A DNA stretch of 64,000 bases from Sphaerisporangium viridialbum (GCF_049674955.1 NZ_CP187232.1:558001-622000); one strand, 5' to 3'. Positions 36,497 through 45,649 are shown, numbered from the stretch's first letter. A program made the numbers and translations. Notes: generated by a model not told the origin, from the letters alone.

Positions 36497-36847
36497 ATGA
36501 AGCGCTCCCGTCTTCTCGTCGTCGGGCTGATCCTGGGCGGCCTGCTCGGCCTCATGGATGTGGTCTCGCTGCCGTTCGGCGACGGCGAGCACCCCCCGTT
36601 CGCGGTGGCCGTCGCAGGGGCGGTACTCGGGCTGATCACCTTGGTCGGCGTCGCGCTGGCCTGGCGCGGCAGCCGAGCCGGCGCGGTCGCTGTGATCGTC
36701 GCCAGGCTGCTGTCGGGGCTGACCGCCGTACCCGCGTTCTTCGCCGACGGGGTCCCCGCTGAGGCGATGGGTGCCGCCGCGGTCGGCGTCGTGCTCACCC
36801 TCGGCTGCATCGCACTGGTCGCGCCGGCGCTGCGGTCCCTCAGCTGA
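36497..36847 (+). CDS. Small four-helix membrane protein
   Basis: A 116-residue protein that is almost all hydrophobic, with four predicted helices (about 5-22, 32-52, 58-76, 88-110). ATG 36497 has CAGGAG (36485-36490) upstream. Divergent from the histidine kinase with only 15 nt between starts. Not recognised. The neighbouring two-component system may regulate it. Confidence 0.7.
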   Translation: MKRSRLLVVGLILGGLLGLMDVVSLPFGDGEHPPFAVAVAGAVLGLITLVGVALAWRGSRAGAVAVIVARLLSGLTAVPAFFADGVPAEAMGAAAVGVVLTLGCIALVAPALRSLS

Positions 36848-36952
36848 TCTTGTCGCTCTCGCCCGCACGCCTCTCCTGGGCGCCGCCCGGGCGGCACCTG
36901 AATCCACCCCGCATCCACCACGGCATGCATGCTTCACCACCCGAGGAGAATC

Positions 36953-37657
36953 ATGGAAACGTCCGTCCCGCCTTCCGAACTGCCCTCCGAGAGGTCTGCG
37001 CCGGTTGGTCCGCCGCGCACTCGCAGCGTCCCGCTCGCCCTGGCGCTGTTCACCGCACCATGGGGATTCGTCGTCGCCAACAGCGCCTACGCGTGGGCCA
37101 CCCGCGCCGGAGGAAGCGACAGCACCGGTGCAGGGGCGCTCGCTCTGGCGGCGGCCTACCCCGGCCTGTATCGCCTCAGTACCGTCGCCGCGATGCTGGC
37201 GAGTCTGCTCATGGTCCCGGCGGTCCTCGGCGTCAAGCGACTCGTGGTGGTCGGGAGCCCGAAACTTGGCTCCGTCGGAGCGGCACTAACGGCCGGCGGA
37301 TACGTCTGCTACTTCGCGATCGCCTTCACCGGAATCATCGACATCGCCATGGCTGAGCGCGGCGGCCCGCTCTCGGATTACGCGGCCGTCCTCGACAGCA
37401 GCCAAAGCGACGCATCGACCCTGTGGGTGTTTCTCCTCTTCGTGCTGGGCAACCTGGTCGGCACGCTGCTGCTCGGCTTGGCCCTCCTCCGTAGCCGCAC
37501 GATCCCGCTCTGGGCAGCCGCCGCGGTCCTCGCGTGGCCTCCGCTGCATGTGATCGGGCTCGTGGTCGGCAGCGAGTGGTTCGAGGTCGCGGGTGCCGTC
37601 TCGCAGGCGGTCGGCCTGGCCGTAGTCGGCCTGCGCCTCCTGGCCGCACCTCGGTGA
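36953..37657 (+). CDS. Integral membrane protein, about six helices
   Basis: A 234-residue protein with a polar N-terminus (about 25 residues) and six hydrophobic segments. ATG 36953 is preceded by GAGGAG (36942-36947), which decides the start over an in-frame upstream codon. Resembles the DUF4386-like or general actinobacterial multi-pass proteins of unknown function. Likely co-transcribed with the small membrane gene before it. Confidence 0.7.
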   Translation: METSVPPSELPSERSAPVGPPRTRSVPLALALFTAPWGFVVANSAYAWATRAGGSDSTGAGALALAAAYPGLYRLSTVAAMLASLLMVPAVLGVKRLVVVGSPKLGSVGAALTAGGYVCYFAIAFTGIIDIAMAERGGPLSDYAAVLDSSQSDASTLWVFLLFVLGNLVGTLLLGLALLRSRTIPLWAAAAVLAWPPLHVIGLVVGSEWFEVAGAVSQAVGLAVVGLRLLAAPR

Positions 37658-37685
37658 CCTGGCGTAGCACTCGCGAATCGCCCTC

Positions 37686-38552
37686 TCAAGTCGCCGTCCT
37701 GTCGAGAAAACCGACGACGCGGGTGTTGAGGTCGGCGGCCTCGTGCCATGGCATCGCGTGGTGGGAGAGGCCCGGCAGCACCGCGGTCTCCGCGTGCGGC
37801 AGGAGACGCGCGACGGCGGATGCGACGCGGCGAGGGATGTGGGCCCTGCTGCGTCCGGCGAGGAGCACCAGAGTCCGCGTCGTGAGTGTGCGCAGCAGCC
37901 CGGGCTCGGGCCGCTTCCCGGTCACGACTTTCACATGCGGGAACTCCGCGGCCAGGCCGTACAGCCGCAGCCAGGCGGGGTCGGCTTCCGCGCCGTCGGT
38001 CTCCCACGCCAGGAAGGCTCGCGCGCGCGAGGCCGTCGGCCGGATGAGGGACGGCAGCGCGCGCGCCAGATATCCCACCCGGAATCCACCGAAACACTGC
38101 GTCGGATCGAGGAGAACGAGCCGCCGGACCCGCTGGGGCGCGTGGAGGCCGTACGTCAGGGCGATCCACCCGCCGTAGGAGTGCCCGCACACGGCGGTGC
38201 TCCCGATCCCGAGCCCGTCGAGCACCCCGTCCAGCCAGTCGAGCAGGTCGGGGACGTTGCGAGGGGGCCGTTCGCCCCGGATGCTCCGTCCCGGCTCGCC
38301 GATGCGGTCCACGGCGTACACCCGATGCCGGCGTGCGAGTTCGGCGACGTTGGCGAACCACGTCGCCGCGGTGGTGCCACCGCCGTGCAACAGGACCAGC
38401 GGCGGGCTATTCGCTGGTCCGCACGCGTTCACCCGTGTCGTGCCGTACGCCGACGGCAGGTCGATCGGTTCAACCTGGACCGGCCAGCGCTCCAGGACCG
38501 CGTCATAGGCGGCGAGGAAGGCCGCGTTCGCCCCGTGACTGTCATCGGACAT
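37686..38552 (-). CDS. Alpha/beta hydrolase
   Basis: A 288-residue protein with the oxyanion segment VLLHGGGTTAATW, nucleophile elbow GHSYGG (Ser about 129) and C-terminal His in GLSHHAMPW. The strand before the usual acid reads TLVLLAGRSRAH, so no Asp sits at the standard place; the acid may come from elsewhere. Divergent from the marR gene, with a shared promoter/operator. Substrate unknown. Confidence 0.83.
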   Translation of the reverse strand: MSDDSHGANAAFLAAYDAVLERWPVQVEPIDLPSAYGTTRVNACGPANSPPLVLLHGGGTTAATWFANVAELARRHRVYAVDRIGEPGRSIRGERPPRNVPDLLDWLDGVLDGLGIGSTAVCGHSYGGWIALTYGLHAPQRVRRLVLLDPTQCFGGFRVGYLARALPSLIRPTASRARAFLAWETDGAEADPAWLRLYGLAAEFPHVKVVTGKRPEPGLLRTLTTRTLVLLAGRSRAHIPRRVASAVARLLPHAETAVLPGLSHHAMPWHEAADLNTRVVGFLDRTAT

Positions 38553-38586
38553 GCCTCACCTCGACAAGTAACTCGCTCATCAATAG

Positions 38587-38610
38587 TCTCGCTGAACGAG
38601 ATATTGTCAA
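38587..38610. promoter_or_regulatory. Hydrolase promoter with embedded MarR-type palindrome
   Basis: On the minus strand TTGACA (38610-38605) is a perfect -35 for the hydrolase gene. Inside the spacer lies the inverted repeat TCTCG-CTGAA-CGAGA (38587-38601). A MarR dimer bound there would block the hydrolase promoter and probably its own, divergent one. Confidence 0.55.
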
Positions 38611-38637
38611 CCATGGCGATGGCCAGGACGGAGGAAG

Positions 38638-39111
38638 GTGGCGGACGACGTGCACGAACAGGACGCCGGGATGCGAGTGGTGCACCTGCTGCGCGCCATC
38701 ACCGTGGAACTCGACCGGATCGGGGAGGGATTCGCCGCCCGGCACGCGCTCCATCCGACCGATGTGCGTGCGCTCATCTGCCTCCTGGATGCCGCCCGCA
38801 CGGGCGCGCCCGCCACCCCGGGAATGCTGGGGGCGCACCTCGGCCTCAACTCCGCGGGCACCACGGCGGTGATCGACCGTCTGGAAAGACTTGGTCACGT
38901 GCGCCGGGAACGCGACACCCAAGACCGTCGGCGTGTGCTGCTGAAAGTGGATGAGAGCGCCGTCGCGCTCGGATGGAGCTTCTTCGGTCCGCTCATCCAT
39001 GAGATCGTCGCCGTCATGGGACGGTTCGACGCCGCGGACCAGGCGACCATCGAGCGCTTCCTCGGCGGCGTTCACGAGGCCGTCACCCGGCAACGAACCA
39101 GCCAGGAGTAG
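38638..39111 (+). CDS. MarR-family regulator
   Basis: A 157-residue winged-helix regulator. The recognition helix and wing (GMLGAHLGLNSAGTTAVIDR, LERLGHVRRERDTQDRRRV) and the flanking dimerisation helices match MarR. The start is GTG 38638, which has GGAGGA only 2 nt upstream; the later ATG 38671 is an alternative. Divergent from the alpha/beta hydrolase, which it probably controls. Confidence 0.86.
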   Translation: MADDVHEQDAGMRVVHLLRAITVELDRIGEGFAARHALHPTDVRALICLLDAARTGAPATPGMLGAHLGLNSAGTTAVIDRLERLGHVRRERDTQDRRRVLLKVDESAVALGWSFFGPLIHEIVAVMGRFDAADQATIERFLGGVHEAVTRQRTSQE

Positions 39112-39134
39112 CACTTGCGGCGTTCCCTCCTAGG

Positions 39135-39183
39135 TACTTCAAGGTAGCCAACGGCTACTACGGTCTCGGGGGCACCGGCGTCA
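39135..39183 (+). repeat. msrA 3'-end repeat, copy E (diverged)
   Basis: Encodes YFKVANGYYGLGGTGV with the recycling Cys changed to Tyr. It lies 23 nt after the marR stop. The sequence 3' of it (AGTCACCTTGCGG) matches neither msrA nor copies B-D. Confidence 0.6.
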
Positions 39184-39227
39184 GTCACCTTGCGGCTGGT
39201 CTCTCGCCGCGATGACCACAACCGAGG

Positions 39228-42062
39228 TCAGCTCTGGTGTTGGGGTGGGGCCATCGGGGCGAGGCCGAGATCAGCGAGCGCGGCGGCGCCGCAGACGGCA
39301 TGGTCGCCGCCGGCGAGCACCAGGGTCCGTGCCGACTGGTACCGGCAGCCGGCGGCGTCGAAGGCGTCTACCGTGGCGAGCAGTCGCTCCTGGTCATTGT
39401 CGAGCAGTGCTTCGGCACGCTCCACGATGGCACTGGCGACCGGGTTTCCGGCCGTGATGGTCCGTGCGTCGGCCAGGCGGTCGCGAGCGTCGGGGCTCCC
39501 GGCGAGCACGGTGGCCTCTGCGCGTAGCGCCACGTACCAGTGAAGCCAGATCCAGGTGACCCACTTCCACACCTGCCTGGGCTCGGGGGCCATCCGCTCC
39601 AGCGCCTCCGATGCCTGTCCGTGGTGCAGCAGAAGCATCGCGTCGAAGACCGCCCCGTAGCCGTAGGTTTGTTCCGGAGGGGTGCCGAACTGGTCCAGGA
39701 CCGTCTCCCATTCGCGCCGGGCGTCGTGGTCGTCGCGCAGGCCGTAGATCATCATCACTGCCACCACCGCCGGGCCGAGGGCTGACCTGGCAGGGCTGCC
39801 GGCCCGCCGCCACGCGTCGAGGAACCGGACGCTGCCAGTGAGCACCTGGTCAACGTTGCCCGCCAACGCGTCGGCGACCAGCAGCCAGCTCATGGCGCGG
39901 TGGCCGACCTCGGCCAGCAACGGATGATCTGCGAGTTGCCGTGCCCACCGGCGAGCCCCTGGTAGATCACCGGTGCCGAGGCTGGCCTCGGCGGCCTCAC
40001 CGAGCGCCTCGATCAGCTCGTGGGTAGCGGCCGGCGTATTCGGTGTGGACGACAGCAACGTGATCCGGCGCCGGGCCGTGGCGGCGGCGGCGAACGTGTC
40101 ACCGGACCAGCTCAGGGCACCGGTCAGCACATCGAGCGCGGCGGATTCGGCGAGTGGATCACCCGCACGGTGGGTCAGTTCGACAGCCCGTTTGGCACGC
40201 GCGATCGTCTCTGGTGCGGATTTGTCGGGTTGACCCTGGACGGCACCGACCGCGTCGTTGAGCGCCCGCCCTGCCTCGGCCAACGCCACCATGGCCTGTG
40301 CTGCCGGGTCCTCACGGGCCAGTTCCCGCGCCTGGGCGATGAACGCGACCGTCTCCTCCGATGGCAGCTTCCGCGCGAACTTGCCCAAGAACCGGTACGC
40401 GTTGGTGGCGATGGTCGCCAAGTCACAGGCGGCGCCGGCGGTGTCCCCGGTGCGGCGGGCGGCTTCCGTGGCCGCGAGGTGGAGGCGGTACATGTCATCA
40501 CCACGCATCCGGCATCCGGCCACGGCCGCAGCATGCCGGAGCATCGACGCGGTGGTGGCGGGATCGTCGGCGAGCGCGGCGGCCTGCTCATAACGCCCCT
40601 GGGATTCGCCGACCAGGTGACGGGTGAAAGTCAGCTCCGCCAGGTACCGGGCGAGGCGGCAGGCATCCGCGCGCTGCTCCGGCCGGTCGGCCGCCCAGGC
40701 CAGGGCGGCGCGGAGATCGTCCGTAACCGCGTCGAACCGGGCCCGCCAGCCCGCTCCCACCACCACCAGGTCGGCGGCCTTGGCCAGGCACCAGCGAAGG
40801 TGCCGGGATCGTATCTCGACCAGCTCACCGGCCTCGGTGAGCCGCTCCGTCCCGTACTGTCGGATGGTCTCCAACGCCCGATAGCCGGTCCCGCTCGGGC
40901 AGGCCGTCACCACCAGCAGGCTCTGTTCGGCGAGCCGGGCCAGTCCGTCGGCGACAACGCCTTCCTGGGACCCGGTGACATCCGCCGCCGCGGCAGCGGT
41001 GAACGGCGCCACGAACACCGACACCTGGCGCAGCAGCGCCCGGTCGGCCGGCTCCAGCAGGGCATGGCTCCAGTCCAGCGCCGCCCGCACCGAGCGATGC
41101 CGGTCTTCGGCACGGGAGCCGCCGGTGAGCATCCGGAGCGGGTGGGACAGGGCGGCGGTGATGCCGTCCAGTCCGAGGGTGGGACACCGGGCGGCGGCCA
41201 GTTCGATCGCCAGCGCCATCCCGTCCACCCGCTCGCAGATAGCGGCGATCTGGTCGAACAGTGGAGGATCCAGCGGCCGGCCGACCGCCGCCGCCCGTTC
41301 CTTGAACAACGCGACCGCGTCCGACTCGCCGTCGACGGCCAGCGACAGCGGTGGCACCTGATACACCCGTTCGAACGGCACCATCAGCCGGGCCCGGCTG
41401 GTCGCCAGCACCGTCACTCGAGGGCACGCCGCGAGCAGCCGCTCGAGGAACAGCGCCACCCCGTCCCGTACCTGCTCGCAGTTGTCCAACACCAGCAAGG
41501 TATGACGGTCGGCCAGCGCGGCGACCACGGACTCGGTCATGTCTCGGCCAGGCTGCTCGCCGAGGCCGAGCGCACCGGCGACCGCGGCCGCGACCATACC
41601 CGGGTCGGTAACCGGCACCAGATCGACGAACCACACCCCATCGGCGTACGCATCGGCCGCGTCCGCGGCCACTGTCAACGCGAGCCGGGTCTTGCCCACT
41701 CCGCCGGGACCGACCGCGGTCACCTGCCGGTACGCCTTGATCAGCTCGGTCAGCTCGGCCCGCTCGCTCACCCGGCCGATGAACGAGGTCAGTGGGGCCG
41801 GCAGGACCGGCGATGCCCCGTGAGACTCGTCGTCGGCGCGGGCGAACTCGGCCACTCGCCCGGCGAGCGCCCGCCGATCCGGCACCTCCAGCTTGCGCAG
41901 CAGCGAGGAGATGTGGCTCTCCACGGTACGCACCGAGATGCACAGCCGTGCCCCGATCTCGGCATTGCTGAAATGCTGCCCGACCAGTTCCAGCACCTCG
42001 GCCTCCCGAGGCGAAATATCCACTATCGCTGCCACTGTCCCAGTCTGCCGCAAACACTCCAT
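39228..42062 (-). CDS. Large STAND-type regulator with N-terminal LuxR HTH, NB-ARC-like ATPase and TPR-like repeats
   Basis: A 944-residue protein. Residues 16-75 form a LuxR-type HTH (SPREAEVLELVGQHFSNAEI, VRTVESHISSLLRKL). The ATPase has Walker A GPGGVGKTRLA (118-128), Walker B TLLVLDN (188-194) and the signature AICERVDGMALAIELAAAR. The rest is a helical repeat region. Typical LAL regulators have the HTH at the C-terminus; here the order is reversed. The ATG 42062 is used; the frame extends upstream over the VOC genes without meaning. Divergent from the VOC genes, with iterons between. Confidence 0.85.
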   Translation of the reverse strand: MECLRQTGTVAAIVDISPREAEVLELVGQHFSNAEIGARLCISVRTVESHISSLLRKLEVPDRRALAGRVAEFARADDESHGASPVLPAPLTSFIGRVSERAELTELIKAYRQVTAVGPGGVGKTRLALTVAADAADAYADGVWFVDLVPVTDPGMVAAAVAGALGLGEQPGRDMTESVVAALADRHTLLVLDNCEQVRDGVALFLERLLAACPRVTVLATSRARLMVPFERVYQVPPLSLAVDGESDAVALFKERAAAVGRPLDPPLFDQIAAICERVDGMALAIELAAARCPTLGLDGITAALSHPLRMLTGGSRAEDRHRSVRAALDWSHALLEPADRALLRQVSVFVAPFTAAAAADVTGSQEGVVADGLARLAEQSLLVVTACPSGTGYRALETIRQYGTERLTEAGELVEIRSRHLRWCLAKAADLVVVGAGWRARFDAVTDDLRAALAWAADRPEQRADACRLARYLAELTFTRHLVGESQGRYEQAAALADDPATTASMLRHAAAVAGCRMRGDDMYRLHLAATEAARRTGDTAGAACDLATIATNAYRFLGKFARKLPSEETVAFIAQARELAREDPAAQAMVALAEAGRALNDAVGAVQGQPDKSAPETIARAKRAVELTHRAGDPLAESAALDVLTGALSWSGDTFAAAATARRRITLLSSTPNTPAATHELIEALGEAAEASLGTGDLPGARRWARQLADHPLLAEVGHRAMSWLLVADALAGNVDQVLTGSVRFLDAWRRAGSPARSALGPAVVAVMMIYGLRDDHDARREWETVLDQFGTPPEQTYGYGAVFDAMLLLHHGQASEALERMAPEPRQVWKWVTWIWLHWYVALRAEATVLAGSPDARDRLADARTITAGNPVASAIVERAEALLDNDQERLLATVDAFDAAGCRYQSARTLVLAGGDHAVCGAAALADLGLAPMAPPQHQS

Positions 42063-42083
42063 GTCCCATCCGTAGCGGCCACC

Positions 42084-42133
42084 GTTCTCGATCCGTGTTC
42101 TCGATCCGTGGGCGGTTCCGTGGTCGCCACGGA
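42084..42133. promoter_or_regulatory. Tandem 13-bp repeat and palindrome between the LuxR/ATPase and VOC genes
   Basis: GTTCTCGATCCGT occurs twice head to tail (42084-42096, 42097-42109). It is followed by the perfect inverted repeat TCCGTGG-TCG-CCACGGA (42117-42133). Both lie in the 150-nt divergent gap and are candidate binding sites for the regulator. Confidence 0.5.
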
Positions 42134-42212
42134 TGCGGACCGGTCGGGCCGGGCGAAAAGCTGTGAACACGTACACGGCGGGTCGATCTGACCCACGACT
42201 ACAGGAGTGACC

Positions 42213-42569
42213 ATGACCGGCTCTTCCACCCGGGGAATCAAGACTGTGCTGCACCCCGTGTCCGACCTGGCGAAGGCCAGGGCGGTGTATGCGGCCCTGC
42301 TCGGTATCCCGCCGCAGACCGACTCGTCCTACTACGTCGGCTTCGAGGCCGAGGGCCAGCACATCGGGCTGGTGCCGGGCGGTGGACCGCAGGGCATGAC
42401 CTCGCCGGTGGCCTACTGGCACGTGCCGGACATCGAGGCGACGCTGGCCGAGGTGACCGCCGCGGGGGCCACCGTGAAGGAGGCCGCGCACGAGGTCGGT
42501 GGCGGCCGCCTGGTGGCCACCGTCATCGACCCCGATGGCAACGTCCTCGGGCTCCTGCAGGACCGGTGA
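42213..42569 (+). CDS. VOC-superfamily (glyoxalase-like) protein
   Basis: A 118-residue single VOC domain (starts IKTVLHPVSDLAKARAVYAALLG, ends VIDPDGNVLGLLQD). ATG 42213 has AGGAG 5 nt upstream, which is better than the GTG at 42207. Members bind metals and act as dioxygenases, isomerases or antibiotic-binding proteins. Function here unknown. Confidence 0.82.
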   Translation: MTGSSTRGIKTVLHPVSDLAKARAVYAALLGIPPQTDSSYYVGFEAEGQHIGLVPGGGPQGMTSPVAYWHVPDIEATLAEVTAAGATVKEAAHEVGGGRLVATVIDPDGNVLGLLQDR

Positions 42570-42650
42570 GCGCCGGACCTGTATCTGCCATGTGCGCGGC
42601 ATGACGGCCGCCGGAAAGACGACAAACCCACCTCGCTCAAAGGACCTGCC

Positions 42651-43262
42651 ATGACCTCCTTCGCATCCATCACCCTGGAAGTTCCGGACCCCACGGCCGC
42701 GGACGCCTTCTACAAAGCCTTCGGTCTGGACCCTTACGTGAACGTACGCGCCTCGGACGCGCCGACGACCGGCTTCCGTGGGTTCGCGCTGTCCCTCGTG
42801 GTGTCCCAGCCGGGCAACGTCGACGCCTTCATCGGCGCCGCCCTCGACGCCGGCGCCACGACGCTGAGGCCGGCCACGAAGGGGTTCTGGGGCTACGGCG
42901 GCGTCGTACGCGCCCCGGACGGGACGATCTGCAAGGTCGCGACCTCGAAGAAGAAGGACACCGGCCCTGCCGCACGGCACATCGACCAGGTCGCGCTCCT
43001 GTTGGGAGTGGCGGACGTCAAGGCGAGCAAGCGGTTCTATGTTGACCGCGGCCTGGCCGTGGCGAAGAGCTTCGGCGGCAAGTATGTCGAGTTCGACACC
43101 CCGTCGTCGGCCGTCACGCTGGCGCTCTACCCACGCCGCGCCCTGGCCAAGGACACCGGTGTCTCCCAGGAGGGCACGGGATCGCACCGGCTCGTGATCG
43201 GCAGCGACGCCGGGCCCTTCACCGACCCGGACGGGTTCGCATGGGAGGCCGCATCCGTCTGA
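42651..43262 (+). CDS. Two-domain VOC protein
   Basis: A 203-residue protein with two beta-alpha-beta-beta-beta units (about 1-100, starting ITLEVPDPTAADAFYKAFG, and 110-200, starting DQVALLLGVADVKASKRFYVD). Full glyoxalase/bleomycin-resistance-like fold from one chain. Eighty nt after the single-domain VOC gene, probably one transcript. Confidence 0.8.
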   Translation: MTSFASITLEVPDPTAADAFYKAFGLDPYVNVRASDAPTTGFRGFALSLVVSQPGNVDAFIGAALDAGATTLRPATKGFWGYGGVVRAPDGTICKVATSKKKDTGPAARHIDQVALLLGVADVKASKRFYVDRGLAVAKSFGGKYVEFDTPSSAVTLALYPRRALAKDTGVSQEGTGSHRLVIGSDAGPFTDPDGFAWEAASV

Positions 43263-43428
43263 GGCGGGCGGCAGGCGACCTCGACAGCATCCTCACGCAG
43301 GTACAGGCCGCTGGTGCCGAGTCATGACAGGAAACCGACAGCGCCTCCGGTGACACCGACCGAGTAGAGGACCATCAGGTCCTTCTACAAGACTCCGAAT
43401 ATCAAGATCTTCAAAGGGGAAGTCTGCC

Positions 43429-43881
43429 ATGAGCAACGCCGAAAGTAGCACGTACGAGGGATTCACGGCCGAGGAGCGGGCCGCGATGAAGGAGCACGCC
43501 CAAGAGCAGAAGAAGGCAGCGCGCCGCGGCTCGCGGGCGGACAAGGCGGCGGAGGCGGAGCGGGACGTGCTTGCGAAGATCGCCGAGATGCAGGACTCGG
43601 ACCGGGTCATGGCCGAGCGCGTCCATGCCGTCGTCAAAGCCAGCGCTCCGGTCCTGGAGCCGAAGCTCTGGTACGGGATGCCCGCCTATGCGCTGAACGG
43701 CAAAATCGTCTGCTTCTTCCAGAGCGCGGCGAAGTTCAAGGCGCGCTACGCGACGCTCGGGTTCAACGACCCGGCGAAGCTGGACGAGGGCCCGATGTGG
43801 CCGACCGCTTTCGCCCTGACCGAGGTGACGGCCGAGGTGGAGGCGCGTATCAGTGCGCTCGTGAAGCAGGCGGTGAGCTGA
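43429..43881 (+). CDS. DUF1801 family protein
   Basis: A 150-residue protein. The first 60 residues are highly charged and helical (KEHAQEQKKAARRGSRADKA). The rest has the DUF1801 features PKLWYGMPAYALNGKIVCFF and YATLGFND. Related to the YdhG/Frataxin-like group of unknown role. AAGGGGAAG lies before the ATG. The gap 43263-43428 has nothing clear. Confidence 0.78.
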   Translation: MSNAESSTYEGFTAEERAAMKEHAQEQKKAARRGSRADKAAEAERDVLAKIAEMQDSDRVMAERVHAVVKASAPVLEPKLWYGMPAYALNGKIVCFFQSAAKFKARYATLGFNDPAKLDEGPMWPTAFALTEVTAEVEARISALVKQAVS

Positions 43882-44003
43882 GGCGCGCCCGGTGCGGCAG
43901 CCGTGGCCGGCCTACTTGCCTAACCTGACTTGACGACCTTCAAGTGGCTGACCAGCTAGATCGCTTGACAACCCTGGATAACGGTGGCCCCGGCAACGAC
44001 TGT

Positions 44004-44132
44004 CACCAGCAGTACTTGTATCGGAACCCCAACGGCTACTGCGGGATAGGGGGCACCGGCGTCAACGCAGGTGACCCTTCGGCCTGGTGGCCGCCCGGAC
44101 TGACTGCGGCTCCTGAGATTGCGGAGAAGTAG
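44004..44132 (+). repeat. msrA 3'-end repeat, copy D (with own tail)
   Basis: Encodes HQQYLYRNPNGYCGIGGTGV, then NAGDPSAWWPPGL and a stop at 44130-44132 after EIAEK. Compared with msrA copy A most codon differences in the core are synonymous (CAA/CAG, TAT/TAC, GGC/GGG, ATC/ATA). It therefore derives from a different, once-functional msrA rather than from a local duplication. The frame is open from 43944 but upstream residues are not MsrA-like. A strong terminator follows. Confidence 0.75.
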
Positions 44133-44143
44133 TAGACACGGGC

Positions 44144-44180
44144 GAGACCCTCGACAGCCTTACGGTCGCTCGAGGGTCTC
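44144..44180 (+). terminator. Hairpin terminator after msrA-like copy D
   Basis: GAGACCCTCGA (44144-44154) pairs perfectly with TCGAGGGTCTC (44170-44180), with a 15-nt loop, followed by TTTGTT. The position suggests it is the terminator of the msrA-type gene whose tail is copy D. The remaining 44181-44430 up to the lgt stop holds no recognisable gene. Confidence 0.7.
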
Positions 44181-44430
44181 TTTGTTGGCCAGGGACACGA
44201 CGGAGCCAATGCCGGGATGGGCACGATGAGCCGGTCTTCGCGGAGCGTGCGGAGACCTTGCGGATGAGGACTGGCGCGATGTGACCGTATGAGGCGCCGA
44301 TGCTGTACGCGTTGCTGTACCAGCAACCTCGTCCGATGACCCGCCCTCGTAATTCGGCGCCAAGCGGCAAATACCTGAAGTGTGCACTTGCCACAACAGT
44401 ATTCGGGAGTCTTACGGCATGTTGGTCGCG

Positions 44431-45327
44431 TCAGGTGCTCTCGGTCGGATCGGAGGCCTGCCCGCCGTTCTCCTCGTGCGAGGCCTTGTGTTGTGAGGCC
44501 GGCACCACGATCTGTTCGGTGTCCTTGTTACGGGTCACCCAGAGATAGACCAGCGCGCCGATGAACAGCACGATCGAGGTCCACTGGTTGATCCGCAGCC
44601 CCAGGAGCGACACCGCGTGGTCCACTCCGCCCACCGGGTCTATCCGCAGCCCCTCGATCCAGAACCGCCCGAACGTGTAGCCGGCGACGTAGAGGGCGAA
44701 CAGGCGGCCGTGGCGCAGCGTGAACCGCCTGCCGGCCAGGATCAGTCCGAAACCGAGCGCCGCGTCCCACAGCGACTCGTACAGGAACGTCGGGTGGTAG
44801 AGCACGCCTGGCTCGCCGCCGTGCGCCTGGTCGATCTCCAGGCCCCACGGCAACGTGGTTGGACTGCCGTACAGCTCCTGGTTGAACCAGTTGCCCCAGC
44901 GGGCGATCGCCTGCCCGAATGCGATGCTGGGCGCGACCGTGTCGGCCACGGCGCCCAGAGACAGCCCCCGGCGGCGGCAGGCCAGCCACATGCCCACGCC
45001 TCCCAGGGCGACCGCGCCCCAGATGCTGAGCCCGCCTTCCCAGATGAACAGCGCCCGGTAGGGCTCCTTGATCGCGCGCGGGCCGAAGTAGGTCTGCCAG
45101 TCGGTGATGACGTGGTAGAGGCGAGCGCCGATCAGGCCGAAGATCACTGCGGGGAACGCGATGTCGCTGATCGTGCCCTTCTCGCCGCCGCGGGCGCGCC
45201 AGCGGCGCTCGCTGAGCCAGATGCCGAAGGCGATCGCGAGGACGAAGCACAATGCGTAGGCCCGGATCGGGATGAATCCGAGATACCAGACCCCTTCGGA
45301 AGGGCTGGGAATCGAGGCAAGGGGCAT
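44431..45327 (-). CDS. lgt: Prolipoprotein diacylglyceryl transferase
   Basis: A 298-residue membrane enzyme that attaches diacylglycerol to the lipobox Cys of prelipoproteins. The Lgt signature IARWGNWFNQELYG, the HPTFLYESLWD segment and the GRFWIEGLR region with catalytic Arg are present, with seven helices. The C-terminal 30 residues are polar. ATG 45327 is chosen: TAGCCT on the minus strand (45340-45335) ends 7 nt before it, giving a leaderless message. A core gene stranded next to mobile debris. Confidence 0.94.
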   Translation of the reverse strand: MPLASIPSPSEGVWYLGFIPIRAYALCFVLAIAFGIWLSERRWRARGGEKGTISDIAFPAVIFGLIGARLYHVITDWQTYFGPRAIKEPYRALFIWEGGLSIWGAVALGGVGMWLACRRRGLSLGAVADTVAPSIAFGQAIARWGNWFNQELYGSPTTLPWGLEIDQAHGGEPGVLYHPTFLYESLWDAALGFGLILAGRRFTLRHGRLFALYVAGYTFGRFWIEGLRIDPVGGVDHAVSLLGLRINQWTSIVLFIGALVYLWVTRNKDTEQIVVPASQHKASHEENGGQASDPTEST

Positions 45328-45534
45328 GCCGGTGAGGCTAGTCAACGTGAGGCCACTTGGCCGCCTTCGTGACCTGATCGCGAACCTTCTGCGACGTGAC
45401 GTGGCGTAGACGAACCGGTGCGGCATTCGACGGCGGCCTTGATACGGTCCTCTGCCGTGCTGGGCTTGCTACCAGAAACGCCGTCCGATGCCGGCGACGG
45501 CCATCGCCTCGCGCCTGGGGCCCGCGCCGCGAGT

Positions 45535-45649
45535 ACACGTCAGCGACCTGCCGGCCTCGGTGCTCGACCAGCGCCCGACAGTCGGCTTCCTGACGGGCGA
45601 CGTCCAGTGCGGCACCCGCACGATCCTGGCTGATACGGCACTGGGCCAA
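45535..45649 (-). pseudogene. Serine recombinase N-terminal fragment
   Basis: The minus-strand frame from 45649 reads CRISQDRAGAALDVARQEAD, then CRALVEHRGRQVADVYS. This is the start of the resolvase/invertase catalytic domain of large serine recombinases (YxRISxDRxGxxLGVxRQxxDC). The catalytic Ser lies in RIS. After VYS the similarity stops. It marks the right side of the accessory region. The remainder of 45328-45826 has no gene I can support. Confidence 0.6.

Noticed and set aside
40020..42191. 723-codon open frame on the plus strand
   Set aside because: Antisense shadow of the LuxR/ATPase regulator; no motif of its own.
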